From Kitasatospora sp. A2-31 (lineage in GTDB: Bacteria > Actinomycetota > Actinomycetes > Streptomycetales > Streptomycetaceae): 64,000 bases of DNA. Location of the stretch: NCBI RefSeq assembly GCF_022288725.1, contig NZ_JAKNTA010000004.1:274615-338614 (forward strand), in the 5' to 3' direction. Positions 8,389-21,300 of this stretch are shown piece after piece (position 1 is the first letter of the stretch; each line of letters starts with the position of its first letter). A model generated the notes under the pieces. The model did no database searches, had not been told where the DNA came from, and saw only the letters and a list, made by a program, of their open reading frames with translations. The translations under genes were made by a program, and so were the position numbers.

Positions 8389-9886
8389 CGTAGTCCTTCA
8401 GGAAGCAGCCGTAGAGGTCCTCGCCCCGTTCGCCGCGGACGATCGGGTCGTAGACCCGGGCCGCGCCGTCGACGAGGTCGAGCGGGGCGTGGAAGCCCTC
8501 CTCGTGGAGCCGCATCTTGTCCGGGTGCGGGCGCTCGTCGGTGATCCAGCCGGTGTCGACGGCGGTCATCAGGATGCCGTCCGCCTGGAACATCTCCTCC
8601 GCGCTGGTGCGGGTGAGCATGTTCAGCGCGGCCTTGGCCATGTTGGTGTGCGGGTGGCCGGCGCCCTTGTAGCCGCGGGCGAAGACGCCCTCCATCGCGG
8701 AGACGTTGACCACGTACTTGCGGCGGGACGCCGAGGCGGCCATCGCCGGGCGCAGCCGGCTGATCAGGATGAACGGCGCGGTGGAGTTGCACAGCTGGAC
8801 CTCCAGCAGCTCCACCGGGCCGACCTCGCTCACGGTCTGCACCCAGCTGTTGGTGGGCGCGAGGTCGGGGACGAGACCGCCGGCGTCGATGGCCGTGCCG
8901 GCCTCGATCCGGGCGGGCGTGGCGGAGCCGGTGACCAGGGCGAGCGAGGTGACGTCCTCGGCGGAGATCCGCTCGACCTCGCCGCCCGCCTGGTGCGGCA
9001 GCGCGGGCAGGTCGACGCTGCCGCTGCCGAACCGGCCGATGGTGGTGGACTGCGGCAGCTCGCCGGCCGGCAGCGGCGCGGACTCGGCGGCGACCAGCTC
9101 GCGGTAGGACTCCGGCGGGCGGCGCACGGTCTGCGCGGCGTTGTTGATCAGGATGTCCAGCGGGCCGTCCGCGGCCACCTCGTCGGCGAGCGCCATCACC
9201 TGGGCGGGATCGCGCAGGTCGATGCCGACGATCTTGAGGCGGTGGATCCACTCGGCGCTGTCCGGCATGGCCTTGAAGCGGCGGATCGCGTCGTTGGGGA
9301 AGCGCGTGGTGATGGTGGTGTGCGCGCCGTCGCGCAGCAGCATCAGCGCGATGTACATGCCGATCTTGGCGCGGCCGCCGGTGAGCAGCGCCCGCTTCCC
9401 GGTGAGGTCGGCGCGGGCGTCCCGGCGGGACCGGTTCTTGGCCGCGCAGGCCTGGCAGAGGTTGTGGTAGAAGGCGTCCACCTCGACGTACCGGGTCTTG
9501 CAGGTGTAGCAGGAGCGGGGGCGCTCCAGGATTCCGGCGATCTCCGTGGTGGTGACGGTGGTCAGGCCGAAGGCGCCGGCCGTCTCGTCGTCGATCCGGG
9601 TCGGCGCGCCGGTGGCGGTGCGGGCGGTGACGGCACGGTCGTTGGCGGTCTTGCGGGCCCGGGTCTCCTGGCGGCGGCGCTGCTTGAGCGTGCGGAATAT
9701 GCCGCCGACGGCCTGGCGGACGGTGATCGCGTCCGGGTGGTCGACGTGCAGGGTGTCCAGCTCGGCGAGCACGTCCAGACAGAGCCGCAGGCGCTCCGGG
9801 TCGAGGCCGGGACCGTAGTCGATCTCCTCCTCGGTGCCCTGGATGTCGCTGTCCCGCCCGATGTCCGTGCCCGCCGTCATGCCCAC
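8372..9886 (-). CDS. SDR-family protein with N-terminal zinc ribbon
   Basis: This 504-residue protein is about twice normal SDR length. Residues 1-160 are an extra region holding a four-cysteine pattern, C126-x2-C129 and C144-x2-C147, likely a zinc ribbon. The Rossmann part starts at LLTGGRAKIG (about 167-176) and includes DILINNAAQ. In place of the usual YxxxK active site it has TNMAK, so the catalytic Tyr appears absent while the Lys remains; NVSAMEG supplies a Ser. The reaction is therefore uncertain, and a non-oxidoreductase role is possible. GTG 9886 has AGGAA six bases upstream; ATG 9880 is the alternative. Confidence 0.75.
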   Translation of the reverse strand: MGMTAGTDIGRDSDIQGTEEEIDYGPGLDPERLRLCLDVLAELDTLHVDHPDAITVRQAVGGIFRTLKQRRRQETRARKTANDRAVTARTATGAPTRIDDETAGAFGLTTVTTTEIAGILERPRSCYTCKTRYVEVDAFYHNLCQACAAKNRSRRDARADLTGKRALLTGGRAKIGMYIALMLLRDGAHTTITTRFPNDAIRRFKAMPDSAEWIHRLKIVGIDLRDPAQVMALADEVAADGPLDILINNAAQTVRRPPESYRELVAAESAPLPAGELPQSTTIGRFGSGSVDLPALPHQAGGEVERISAEDVTSLALVTGSATPARIEAGTAIDAGGLVPDLAPTNSWVQTVSEVGPVELLEVQLCNSTAPFILISRLRPAMAASASRRKYVVNVSAMEGVFARGYKGAGHPHTNMAKAALNMLTRTSAEEMFQADGILMTAVDTGWITDERPHPDKMRLHEEGFHAPLDLVDGAARVYDPIVRGERGEDLYGCFLKDYERANW

Positions 9887-12522
<2,636 letters not shown>

Positions 12523-12622
12523 GCGCCACCCTCCGCGATCGATCGTGCACTGATCGCATCATCGTGGCAGTGCGTTGATCGGCCGGGTCGGTGCCGCGCG
12601 GACGGCGCGGCGGCCCGTGTCG

Positions 12623-13018
12623 TCAGCCCAGCTCGTACTCCAGGGTGTAGGTGTGCCGGCCCTCGTCGTCCACGGCCAGCTCGAAGGTGCCGGTGATCCC
12701 GGCCAGCTCGCCCGCGCCCGTACCGGACACCACCCGGATCGCCAGCCGCTCGCCGCTGCTGCCGGGCGCCGCGTGCTGCAGGACGAACGACCCCTTCCGC
12801 CCGTCCAGCTCGCCGGTGAAGCGCTCCACCGCCACGTAGGCCGCCGGCCCGCCCGAGCCGTCCAGCACGGAGAGCATCCGCACCGTGCTCCGGCCGGTCA
12901 GGCCGCCCGTGAACTCCTTGGTGATCCGGACCCGGCCGAGCGTCGCCCCCGGCTCCTCGTCCGTCTCCTCCGGCTCGAACGCCGTCACCTCGAACGCCCC
13001 GCTCGACCTCGTACCCAT
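12623..13018 (-). CDS. DUF3224 family protein
   Basis: This 131-residue beta-rich protein has the DUF3224 layout: FEVTAFEPEE at the start, KEFTGGLTGRSTVRMLSV, then YVAVERFTGELDGRKGSFVLQH and a GELAGITGTFEL strand near the end. The family is predicted to be a small lipocalin/allene-oxide-cyclase-like barrel; the ligand is unknown. It lies between the DUF5995 gene and a phosphatase on the same strand but with gaps of 100-140 bases, so cotranscription is uncertain. Confidence 0.85.
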   Translation of the reverse strand: MGTRSSGAFEVTAFEPEETDEEPGATLGRVRITKEFTGGLTGRSTVRMLSVLDGSGGPAAYVAVERFTGELDGRKGSFVLQHAAPGSSGERLAIRVVSGTGAGELAGITGTFELAVDDEGRHTYTLEYELG

Positions 13019-13157
13019 GGCGCACTCCGCTCATGACTCCGGACGGTGCGGCACCCCGCCGACCCGCGCACAGCCTGGCACGAGCCACTGACACCGGGGG
13101 CCCGGCCGGCGCGCGCACCGCCCCGGACACGGCGCCGAGGGGCCCGCCGGCGCCCGG

Positions 13158-14249
13158 TCAGCGCTCCCAGCGCAGGGCCAGCAGGGCGGCGTCGTCCGCC
13201 AGGCCGGCGTCCCCCACCCAGGCGCGGACCTCCGCCAGCAGGGCGTCCAGCACGTCCTCCGGGTTGCCTGCGGTGATCTCCGCCAGCCGCTCCGCCACCG
13301 GGAAGAACCGGCCCGCCGCGTTCCGGGCCTCCGAGACGCCGTCGGTGTAGAGCAGCAGCAGGTCGCCCGGTCCGGGGTCGAAGGAGCCCACCCGGTAGTG
13401 GCCGCCGAGCAGGTCGAGCAGGCCCAGCGGCGGGGCGTGCTCCGGCGGCACCAGCTCGGTCACCCGGCCGGCCCGGCGCAGCAGCGGGTGCGGGTGCCCG
13501 CAGTTGACGAAGCCGGGCCGCGCGCCGGACCCGTCCACCTCCAGCAGCACCGCCGTCACGAACCGGTCGTTCTGCGGGCGGCCCGCCAGCGCCGCGTCCA
13601 GCCGTTCGGCCAGCCGGCCGAGGTCCGGCTCGGTCCGGGCCGCCTCGCGGAACACCCCCAGGACGTCCGCCGCCGTCTCCACCGCGGGCAGCCCGTGCCC
13701 CTGCACGTCCCCCAGCAGCACCCGGACGCCCTGCGGGCCGGCGGCCGCCTCGTACAGGTCACCGCCGATCCGGGCCTCGGCGGCCGCGGCGACGTACCGC
13801 ACGGCCACCCGCAGCGGGCCGAGGTGCTCCGGCGGCGGCCGCAGCAGCGCCCGCTGCGCCGCCTCGGCCACCGTCCGGACCTCGAACAGCTCACGCTCCC
13901 GGGACGCCACCAGGACGACGTTCCCCGCGCTGACCAGCGTGGCGGCCACGACGGTGACCAGCGCCGCCAGGTGCACGGAGGAGGGAAGCCGCCCGTTGAC
14001 GGCCTCCAGCACGGCGACGAGGACCGTGGCGATCGCGCCGGTCACGAGCGGTCGCCGGGCCCGCCGGGTGGTGGCCCCGGCCAGCATCGGCGCCACCGCG
14101 AGCACCGGGGAGAGGGTCGTCCCCGGGCCGGTCACCAGGTCCACCACCACCGCCGCGACCAGGAGCAGCACCGCGCCGGCCAGCAGCCACCTGGTCCCCC
14201 GTGGCAGGCGCAGCGGCGGCAGGACGTCCGGCGGGCCGTCGGCGGTCAC
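13158..14249 (-). CDS. Membrane-bound SpoIIE/PP2C-type serine phosphatase
   Basis: This 363-residue protein has three to four membrane segments in its first ~120 residues, then a SpoIIE domain: EARIGGDLYEA (about 165), VLLGDVQGHG, FVNCGHPHPLL and LLLLYTDGVSEARN, which carry the metal-binding aspartates. Such phosphatases usually dephosphorylate anti-anti-sigma factors and so release stress sigma factors. No partner kinase or STAS protein is next to it. GTG 14249 is preferred because GGGAGG lies seven bases before it; the GTG two codons earlier overlaps that site. Confidence 0.88.
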   Translation of the reverse strand: MTADGPPDVLPPLRLPRGTRWLLAGAVLLLVAAVVVDLVTGPGTTLSPVLAVAPMLAGATTRRARRPLVTGAIATVLVAVLEAVNGRLPSSVHLAALVTVVAATLVSAGNVVLVASRERELFEVRTVAEAAQRALLRPPPEHLGPLRVAVRYVAAAAEARIGGDLYEAAAGPQGVRVLLGDVQGHGLPAVETAADVLGVFREAARTEPDLGRLAERLDAALAGRPQNDRFVTAVLLEVDGSGARPGFVNCGHPHPLLRRAGRVTELVPPEHAPPLGLLDLLGGHYRVGSFDPGPGDLLLLYTDGVSEARNAAGRFFPVAERLAEITAGNPEDVLDALLAEVRAWVGDAGLADDAALLALRWER

Positions 14250-14471
14250 GCGCACACCTCCCGGGGGTCGGTCGGACAGCGGGCCTCACCGTCCACTCTC
14301 CCGCGCTCCCGCACCACCCGGCACGTCGGAGCGCCGGTGGGGAGGGGCGGGGCCGGACGGGGACGGGCGGGGCCGCAGGGGCGCGGCGGCCGCGCGCGGT
14401 CCGGACGGGGCGGGCCGGCGTCGGGCACCGCCCGGCATGCTCCGAAGGACACGCCCTAAGCTGGCGGCGAG

Positions 14472-15431
14472 ATGAGACGCAGGAGCAAGGTGCCACCCGC
14501 CCCCCTTCCGCAGCGCCTCGGGGTCGACCCCGTGCACCTGCGGCTGCCCGTCGAGGGCGCGTGGCCGACGCTGCGCGCCTACCTGGCGGAGCGCCTTCCC
14601 ACCGTCGCGCCGGAGCGGATCGACGCGCTGCTGTCCCGGCGCGAGATCGTCGGCGAGGACGGGCCGGTCGGGCCGGACGAGCCCTTCCGGCCCGGCGCGC
14701 ACCTCTGGCTCCACCGGGACCTGCCCGACGAGGTCCCCGTCCCCTTCGAGCTGGACGTGCTGCACCACGACGACCGCCTGGTCGTGGTCGACAAGCCGCA
14801 CTTCCTGGCCACCACCCCGCGCGGCCGCCACGTGGTCGAGACGGCGCTGTCCCGGCTGCGGCACAGCCTCGGCCTCCCCGCCCTCAGCCCCGCGCACCGG
14901 CTGGACCGGCTGACCGCGGGCCTGGCGATGTTCGTGGTGCGCCCGGAGGACCGGGGCGCCTACCAGACGCTCTTCCGGGACCGCCTGGTCCGCAAGGAGT
15001 ACCGGGCCGTCGCGCCGTACGACCCGGAGCTGGCACTGCCCCGCACCGTCCGCAGCCACATCGTCAAGGAGCGCGGCGTGATCGCCGCCCAGGAGCTGGA
15101 CGCGCCGCCGAACAGCGAGAGCCGGATCGAGCTGGCCGAGCACCGCGCCGGCCTCGGCCGCTACCGCCTGCAGCCGTTGAGCGGGCGCACCCACCAGCTG
15201 CGGCTGCACATGAGCGGGCTCGGCGTGCCGATCCTCGGCGACCCGGTGTACCCGGTGCTGCTGCCGGACGCGGCTCCGGACGACTTCCGCCGGCCGCTGC
15301 AACTGCTCGCCTCCAGCATCGAGTTCACCGATCCGCTGACCGGCCGGCCGCGCCGCTTCGAGAGCCGCCGCACCCTGGCCGCCTGGTCGGACCCGGCGGG
15401 CTGGGCCGACGGCGCGGCGCCGCAGCGGTAG
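14472..15431 (+). CDS. RluA-family pseudouridine synthase
   Basis: This 319-residue protein has an N-terminal ~90-residue region resembling an S4-like lead, then the RluA catalytic domain. HRLDRLTAGLAMF (about residues 138-150) contains the catalytic aspartate, followed by RKEYRAV, GRYRLQPLSGRTHQLRLHM and LGDPVYP. It would isomerise uridine in rRNA or tRNA; the exact target is not predictable. It starts at ATG 14472 about 220 bases from the divergent phosphatase gene. The position of the first in-frame ATG fits the family length. Confidence 0.9.
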   Translation: MRRRSKVPPAPLPQRLGVDPVHLRLPVEGAWPTLRAYLAERLPTVAPERIDALLSRREIVGEDGPVGPDEPFRPGAHLWLHRDLPDEVPVPFELDVLHHDDRLVVVDKPHFLATTPRGRHVVETALSRLRHSLGLPALSPAHRLDRLTAGLAMFVVRPEDRGAYQTLFRDRLVRKEYRAVAPYDPELALPRTVRSHIVKERGVIAAQELDAPPNSESRIELAEHRAGLGRYRLQPLSGRTHQLRLHMSGLGVPILGDPVYPVLLPDAAPDDFRRPLQLLASSIEFTDPLTGRPRRFESRRTLAAWSDPAGWADGAAPQR

Positions 15432-15701
15432 CCGGCGGGCGCGCGCCCGGGGAGCCGTTCGCCGGTCCGCCGGCGGACCGGCCGTTCCGGTCGGGCTCCG
15501 TGACGGCAGGGCTCCGTGAGGGTCGGGCCCGTGGAGGCCGGTTTCCCGACGCTCGGGCGCCGTGACGGTCGGTCCGGGCCGCTCCGGCCACGGTCGGGCG
15601 GTCCGGCCACGGTCGGGCGGTCGGTCTAGGGCGAAGGGACGACCGGGCCCCGGGGCCGGTGGCCGATCCGGACGGACCGGTGCCGGAGCGATCGTGGTGC
15701 C
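15432..15701. repeat. Intergenic region with 19-bp tandem duplication
   Basis: No gene is evident in this 270-base gap. A 19-base unit is repeated at 15583-15601 and 15602-15620 and differs at no position. The preceding bases hold looser, degenerate copies of a GTCGGGCxCCGTGACGG-like unit. A promoter for the following SDR/QueA-like pair must lie near the right end. Confidence 0.5.
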
Positions 15702-16607
15702 ATGAACGTTCCGCAGAACACCGACGTCGCCGCCGGACACGGTACCGGAGCCGCGCACACCACCGATGCCGCCCGCCTCGCGTCCGCCGCGTCCGCCGCG
15801 TCCGCCGCGCCGGTCGCCGTGGTGACCGGGGCCTCCCGCGGGCTGGGCCTGGCACTGGCCCGGGCGCTCGCCGCCGAGGGCTGGCGGCTGGTCGTCACCG
15901 CCCGCCACGCGGCCGAACTCTCCGTCGTCGCGGCCGAACTGGCCGCCCTCACCGAGGTGGTCGCACCGGCCGGCTCGGTGGTGGACGACGACCACCGCGA
16001 GCGCCTGGCCGAGGCCGCCGCCGGTCTCGGGGGCGCGGGCCTGCTCGTCAACAACGCCTCCACGCTCACCGGTTACGACCTCGCGGGCGCTCCGCTGCCG
16101 CGCCTCGCGGACTTCCCGCTGCCCGGCCTGCTGGAGACCTTCGAGGTCAACGTGCTCGGGCCGATCGCCCTCACCCAGCTCCTGCTGCCCCAACTACGGG
16201 AGCGGGGCGGGGCCGTGCTCAACCTCAGCTCGGACGCCGCCGTCGAGGCCTACCCGGGGTGGGGCGGCTACGGCGCCAGCAAGGCCGCACTGGACCACGC
16301 CTCCGCGGTGCTCGCGGAGGAGGAGCGGGAGCTGCGCGTCTGGGCGGTCGACCCGGGCGACATGCGGACCAGGATGCACCAGGAGGCCTTCCCGGGCGAG
16401 GACATCTCCGACCGGCCGCTCCCCGGGACCGTCGTCCCCGCGCTGCTGGCCCTGGTCCACGACCGCCCGGCTTCAGGCCGCTACCGCGCCGCCGACCTCC
16501 TGCCGAGGGCGACGGCGGAGGCGGCGGCAGGGGCGACGGGAGCCGCGGCGGCCCCGGAGACCACCGCCGCCCCGACCGGACCGGCCCCGGTCGGGGGTGG
16601 GCGATGA
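15702..16607 (+). CDS. Short-chain dehydrogenase/reductase
   Basis: This 301-residue classical SDR has the cofactor motif TGASRGLG (about residues 43-50), NNAS (about 116), a conserved Ser in LNLSSDA and the YxxxK catalytic pair in YGASKAAL, followed by VDPGDMRT. The first ~35 residues are an Ala-rich leader with repeated ASA units, and the last ~30 residues are Ala/Pro rich, so both ends are probably disordered. Its stop overlaps the start of the QueA-like gene (ATGA), so the two are translationally coupled and likely act together. Substrate unknown. Confidence 0.85.
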   Translation: MNVPQNTDVAAGHGTGAAHTTDAARLASAASAASAAPVAVVTGASRGLGLALARALAAEGWRLVVTARHAAELSVVAAELAALTEVVAPAGSVVDDDHRERLAEAAAGLGGAGLLVNNASTLTGYDLAGAPLPRLADFPLPGLLETFEVNVLGPIALTQLLLPQLRERGGAVLNLSSDAAVEAYPGWGGYGASKAALDHASAVLAEEERELRVWAVDPGDMRTRMHQEAFPGEDISDRPLPGTVVPALLALVHDRPASGRYRAADLLPRATAEAAAGATGAAAAPETTAAPTGPAPVGGGR

Positions 16608-17671
16608 CCGCAGCCGCCGATCCCGGGATCGACGTCGCCGTCCCGCCCGAACTCTCCGCCCGCGCCCCCGCCGAGGCCCGCGGCACCGCCCGCGACGGCG
16701 TGCGGATGCTGGTCGGCCGCCGCGACGGCAGTGCCCTCGAACACCGGCGCTTCACCGAGCTGCCCGAGGTGCTGCGCCCGGGGGACCTCCTCGTGGTCAA
16801 CAACTCGGCGACCCTGCCCGCCGCCCTGGCCGGCACCCTGCCCGACGGCGCCCCGGTGGCCCTGCACCTCTCCTCCGCGCAGCCGGACCGGCTCGGCGCG
16901 TACCTGGTCGAGCTGCGCCGGGTGGTCCCCGGCGCCGCGCCCGGCCCCTACCCGCCCGACGGGTCGCCGGCCCGCCGCGGCCTGCGGGTGGCGCTGCCGG
17001 GCGGGGCCCGCGCCGAGCTGACCGAGCCGTTCACCGCCCGCCTCTGGCACGCCCGGCTCGACCTGCCCGGGCCCCTGGTGGCGTACCTGGAGCGCCACGG
17101 CAAGGCCATCCGGTACGGCTACGTGGACCGCGACTGGCCGATCGAGGCGTACCGGACGGTGTTCGCGACCGTCCCCGGCAGCAGCGAGATGCCGAGCGCG
17201 GCACGGCCGTTCAGCGCCGAGGTGGTGGCCCGGCTGGCCGGGCGCGGGGTCCTGGTCGCGCCGGTCACGCTGCACACCGGCGTCGCGTCCCCGGAGGCCC
17301 ACGAGCCGCCGTACGCCGAGCGGTTCGAGGTGCCGGCCGCCACCGCCCGGCTGGTCGGCCACGTCCGGGCCGGCGGCGGCCGGGTGATCGCGGTCGGCAC
17401 CACCGTCGTCCGGGCGCTGGAGTCGGCGGCCGGGGCCGGCGGAACGGTCCACCGGGCCGACGGCTGGACCGAGTTGGTGATCACTCCGGAGCGCGGCGTG
17501 CGGGTGGTGGACGGCCTGCTCACCGGCTGGCACGAGCCCCGCGCCTCGCACCTGCTGATGCTCGCGGCCGTAGCCGGACGGCCGCTGCTGGAGCGCTGCT
17601 ACGCGGCGGCCGTTCAACGCCGCTACCTCTGGCACGAGTTCGGCGACGTCAACCTGCTCCTGCCGGACTGA
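16604..17671 (+). CDS. QueA-like S-adenosylmethionine:tRNA ribosyltransferase-isomerase homolog
   Basis: This 355-residue protein has the QueA fold landmarks: LRPGDLLVVNNSATLPA, YVDRDWPIEAYRTVFA, MPSAARPFSAEVVARL, VTLHTGVASPE and VIAVGTTVVRALES. True QueA transfers ribose from SAM to the queuosine precursor in tRNA. Here the family's NDTRVIPARL segment reads NNSATLPAAL, and the final segment of QueA is also altered, so this is a divergent branch whose substrate may differ. It is coupled to an SDR gene rather than to tgt or queC-F genes. Start ATG 16604 overlaps the SDR stop by four bases. Confidence 0.8.
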   Translation: MTAAADPGIDVAVPPELSARAPAEARGTARDGVRMLVGRRDGSALEHRRFTELPEVLRPGDLLVVNNSATLPAALAGTLPDGAPVALHLSSAQPDRLGAYLVELRRVVPGAAPGPYPPDGSPARRGLRVALPGGARAELTEPFTARLWHARLDLPGPLVAYLERHGKAIRYGYVDRDWPIEAYRTVFATVPGSSEMPSAARPFSAEVVARLAGRGVLVAPVTLHTGVASPEAHEPPYAERFEVPAATARLVGHVRAGGGRVIAVGTTVVRALESAAGAGGTVHRADGWTELVITPERGVRVVDGLLTGWHEPRASHLLMLAAVAGRPLLERCYAAAVQRRYLWHEFGDVNLLLPD

Positions 17672-17783
17672 CCGCGGGCCGCGCGGGTCGGGCCTGGGAC
17701 GGACGGGTCGGGCGTGCCGTGCGTGCCGGGCCCGGGACGGGCGGCGGGGCCGGACGGGTGCCGAGCGCAGCGCCCGCCGCCGC

Positions 17784-18200
17784 TCAGGCGGCCGGCTCCG
17801 CGAACAGCGTCCGCGCCGCGTGCTGCGTGTCCAGGTACTCGCGCACCGCCGTGATCAGCCCGTTCTCGACGGTGAAGATCCCCAGGCACCGGTTGTCGTA
17901 GGCGGAGCCGTTGGCGGCCGTGCCGCGGGCCGTCCACTCGGCGACGACCTGCGGTCCGTCGGCGATCAGGCCGGTGAGGGCGACCTTCGGGGCGCCGCCG
18001 GGGGCGAACAGGGTGCCCGCCGAGCCGAGGAAGTCCTCGACGATGGCGGCCTTGCCCCGCCAGATCCGTGACAGCGGCAGGTCGCCGGGGTACTCCCAGG
18101 TGGCGTGCTCGGCGAAGCAGGCCACCGCGGCGGGGAGGTCGCCGTCGGCGATGGCGGTCACGTAGCGCTCCACGACGGTACGGGGGTCGAGCTGGTCCAC
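17784..18200 (-). CDS. SnoaL-like/NTF2-fold protein
   Basis: This 138-residue protein has the SnoaL_2-type pattern: VERYVTAIADGDLPAAVACFAEHATW at the start, a mid-region with GLIADGPQVVAEW and the C-terminal YDNRCLGIFTVENGLITAVREYLD. Such small cone-shaped proteins are isomerases, cyclases or binding proteins; none can be assigned here. GTG 18200 has GAGGAG six bases upstream. It is convergent with the QueA-like gene and followed on its strand, after a gap, by nothing related. Confidence 0.85.
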   Translation of the reverse strand: MDQLDPRTVVERYVTAIADGDLPAAVACFAEHATWEYPGDLPLSRIWRGKAAIVEDFLGSAGTLFAPGGAPKVALTGLIADGPQVVAEWTARGTAANGSAYDNRCLGIFTVENGLITAVREYLDTQHAARTLFAEPAA

Positions 18201-18366
18201 GGTGGGCTCCTCGGGTCGGTCGGGCCGTTCGGTCGACGGACCCAGCCAATCCCCCCGGCCCCCGCACGGGCGAACAACCGCACCGGTCCGACGACAACGA
18301 TCCGTTGTCCACCCAGGCCGGCCGGGGAGCCGCACACTCGACCGGCGGGCTCCGGGCGCTGCCGCC

Positions 18367-21300
18367 CTACCGGCTCGACGCCCCCGGCGGCAGCTCCAGT
18401 TCGAACCAGACCACCTTGCCGTCCCGGGTGCGCCGGGTGCCCCAGCGGTGCGCCAGCTCGTTGACCAGGTGCATGCCGCGCCCGCCCTCGTCCTCCTCCC
18501 GGGCACGCCGCATCCGGGGCGCGCCGGAGTCCCGGTCGGCGACCTCCACGGTGAGCACCCGGTTGTAGAACAGGCGCAGCTGGACCGGGGAGCCGGCGTG
18601 CACCAGGGCGTTGGTGATCAGCTCGCTGGTGAGCAGCTCGGCCCAGTCGGCGAGCGGGCCGAGGCCCCACTCGGTGAGCGTGTCGCGGGTGAAGCGGCGG
18701 GAGTGCGCGACCATCGCGTGGTCGTCGCTGAGCGGCAGGGTGGCGATCCGGTCCGAGCCCGCCGGCCGGACCTGGGCCAGGATGATCGCGATGTCGTCCT
18801 CGCTGGTGCGGCCGGTGAGTTCGGCCAGCACGGCGTCGCAGGTCTGCTCCAGTGACCGGCGCCGGTCGGCGACGGTCCGGCAGAGCAGGTCGAGGCCCTC
18901 GTCCAGGTCCCGGCCGCGCCGCTCCACCAGGCCGTCGGTGTACAGGCCCAGGATGCCCTCCTCCGGGAGGGTGAACTCGACGCTCTCGAAAGGGACTCCG
19001 CCGACGCCGAGCGGGGCGCCGGCCGGCAGCTCCAGCAGCCGGGCCCGGCCGTCGGCCTCGGCGATCACCGGCGGCAGGTGGCCGGCGCAGGCGGCCGTGC
19101 AGTGCCGCTCCACCGGGTCGTACACCGCGCAGACGCAGGTGGCGAACTGGCCCTCGCCGAGCGCAGTGGTGGCCTCGTCCAGGCGGTGCAGCACTCGCGC
19201 CGGGTCCAGTTCGAGGGTGATCAACGTCCTGGCGACCGTGCGGAGTTGACCCATCGTGGCGGCGGCTCGGATGCCGTGGCCCATGACGTCGCCGACCACC
19301 AGGGCGACCCGGCCGGAGGAGAGCGGGACGACGTCGAACCAGTCGCCGCCGACCTCGCTGACCACGCTGCTGGGCAGGTAGCGATAGGCGATCTCCAGCC
19401 CGAGGGTGCGGTGGATCTCCTGCGGCAGCAGGCTGCGCTGCAGGGTCAGCGCGGTGTCCCGCTCGCGCCGGTAGAGCCGGGCGTTGTCCATCGCCAGCGC
19501 GGTGCGCGCGGCCAGCTCCTCGGCCAGCGCCCGGTCGGCCTGGCCGAACGGGACGGGATTGCGGATCCGGATGAACTCCGCACCGCCGAGCACGAGTCCG
19601 CGCGCCAGCAGCGGCACCATGAGGTAGGAGTGCACCCCGGCGTTCACGCCGGGCTCGACGCGGTCGGGCGAGGCGACGATCCGGCGCAGCGCCTCCTCGT
19701 CCACCTCCGAGACGAGGATCGACCGCCCGGTGCGCAGGCTCTCGGCGTAGAGCTTCGCCGACTGCGAGGTCTCGCCGACCTGGTCGGCGGCCGCGGACAT
19801 GGGCCCCTCGGTGCTCGCCTCGCCGACCGCGACCGCCCGCATCAGCACCGAGCCGTCGTCCGGGACGGGCCCGGGCTCCTCGCCGCTGAGCACCGCATCG
19901 CGCAGGTCCACGGTGACGAAGTCGGCGAAGCGCGGGATCACCACCTGCACCAACTCCTCCGCGGTGCGGTGCAGGTCGAGCGTGGTGCCGATCCGGGTGC
20001 TGGCCTCGTTGAGCAGCGACAGCCGCTGCTGCGCCGCCCAGGCCTCGTCCAGGGCGCGCTGGCGGGCGGAGGCGGCGTCGCGCTCCCGGGTGAACAGCAG
20101 GGCGTTGTCGATCGAGACCGCGGCCCGCACCGCCAACTCCCCGGCCAGCGCGAGGTCGTCGTCCTCGTACGGGCGCTCCACGACGGTCCGGTAGAAACCG
20201 GCGACGCCGACCGGTGCGCCGCGCGCGATCAGCGGCACCACCATGAACGCGCGGACGTTCTGCTCGCGCACGGCCGCCGTCCGGACCGGGTCGTCGGCGA
20301 ACCAGGCCATGCCGGCCTCGTCCATCCGCGGCACCAGCACCGGTTTGCGGTGCCGCAGGCTCCACGCGTACGGGGAGCCGGGCCGGAAGCGGTGGATTCC
20401 GCCGGTCCGGTCGATCGGCTCCAGGGTGGAGCCGTGCGCCGAGTGGAACGCCATCCGGCGCAGTACGGCCGAACCATCCGGCAGGGTGCGGGCCTCGCGC
20501 TCGCCGCGGACCAGGTCGTCCAGCACCTCGACCACCACGGTGTCGGCCAGCCGGGGTGTCGCGACCTCGGCCAACTCCTGCGCGGTCTGGGCGAGATCGA
20601 GTGTGGTGCCGATCCGGGCCGAGGCGGCGTTGACCAGCGCCAGCCGCTCCTGGGCGGCCTTCGCCTCGCGCAGCGCCTGCTGGCGGGCCAGCACGGTCTG
20701 GTGCTGGCGCAGGTAGAGCCGGGCGTTGTCGATCGCCACCGCCGCCCGCGAGGCCAGCTCGTCGCCGAGGGTGATGTCCGCCTCGGCGAAGGACTCCCGC
20801 TCGCCGCGCCGCGAGTACACCACCATGCCGAGCGTGGTGCCGCGCGCGACCAGCGGGGTGATCCGCACCGAGCGCGGGCGGTCCCCGAGGTAGGCCTGGC
20901 GGCGGCTCTCGCTGATCCCCTCGCTCAGCAGCGGCAGCTCCCAGGAGGGCACCACCACCGTCCGCCCGGTGGTCATCGCCCGCGCGTACGGCGAGTCGGG
21001 CGCCAGCTCGTAGACGGTGTCCACCGGCAGGGCCTCGGCCGGGTAGAGGGGGTCGGCGGTGGCGAGGGCGAGCCGGCGGACGAGGTGCACGGCGGCCGGG
21101 TCCAGCGGTTCGACGTTGCGGCCGGCCACCAGCGCCTCCAGGGCGAAGACGCCGCTGATGTCGGCGACCCGCGGGACCATCGCGTCGGCCAGCTCGCGGG
21201 CGGTCTGCCGCAGGTCGAGCGTGGTGCCGATGGACGCGGTGGCGTCGACGAGCAGGGCCAGGCGTTCCTGCGCCCGCGCGGCCCGGGCGTCCGCGCGGAA

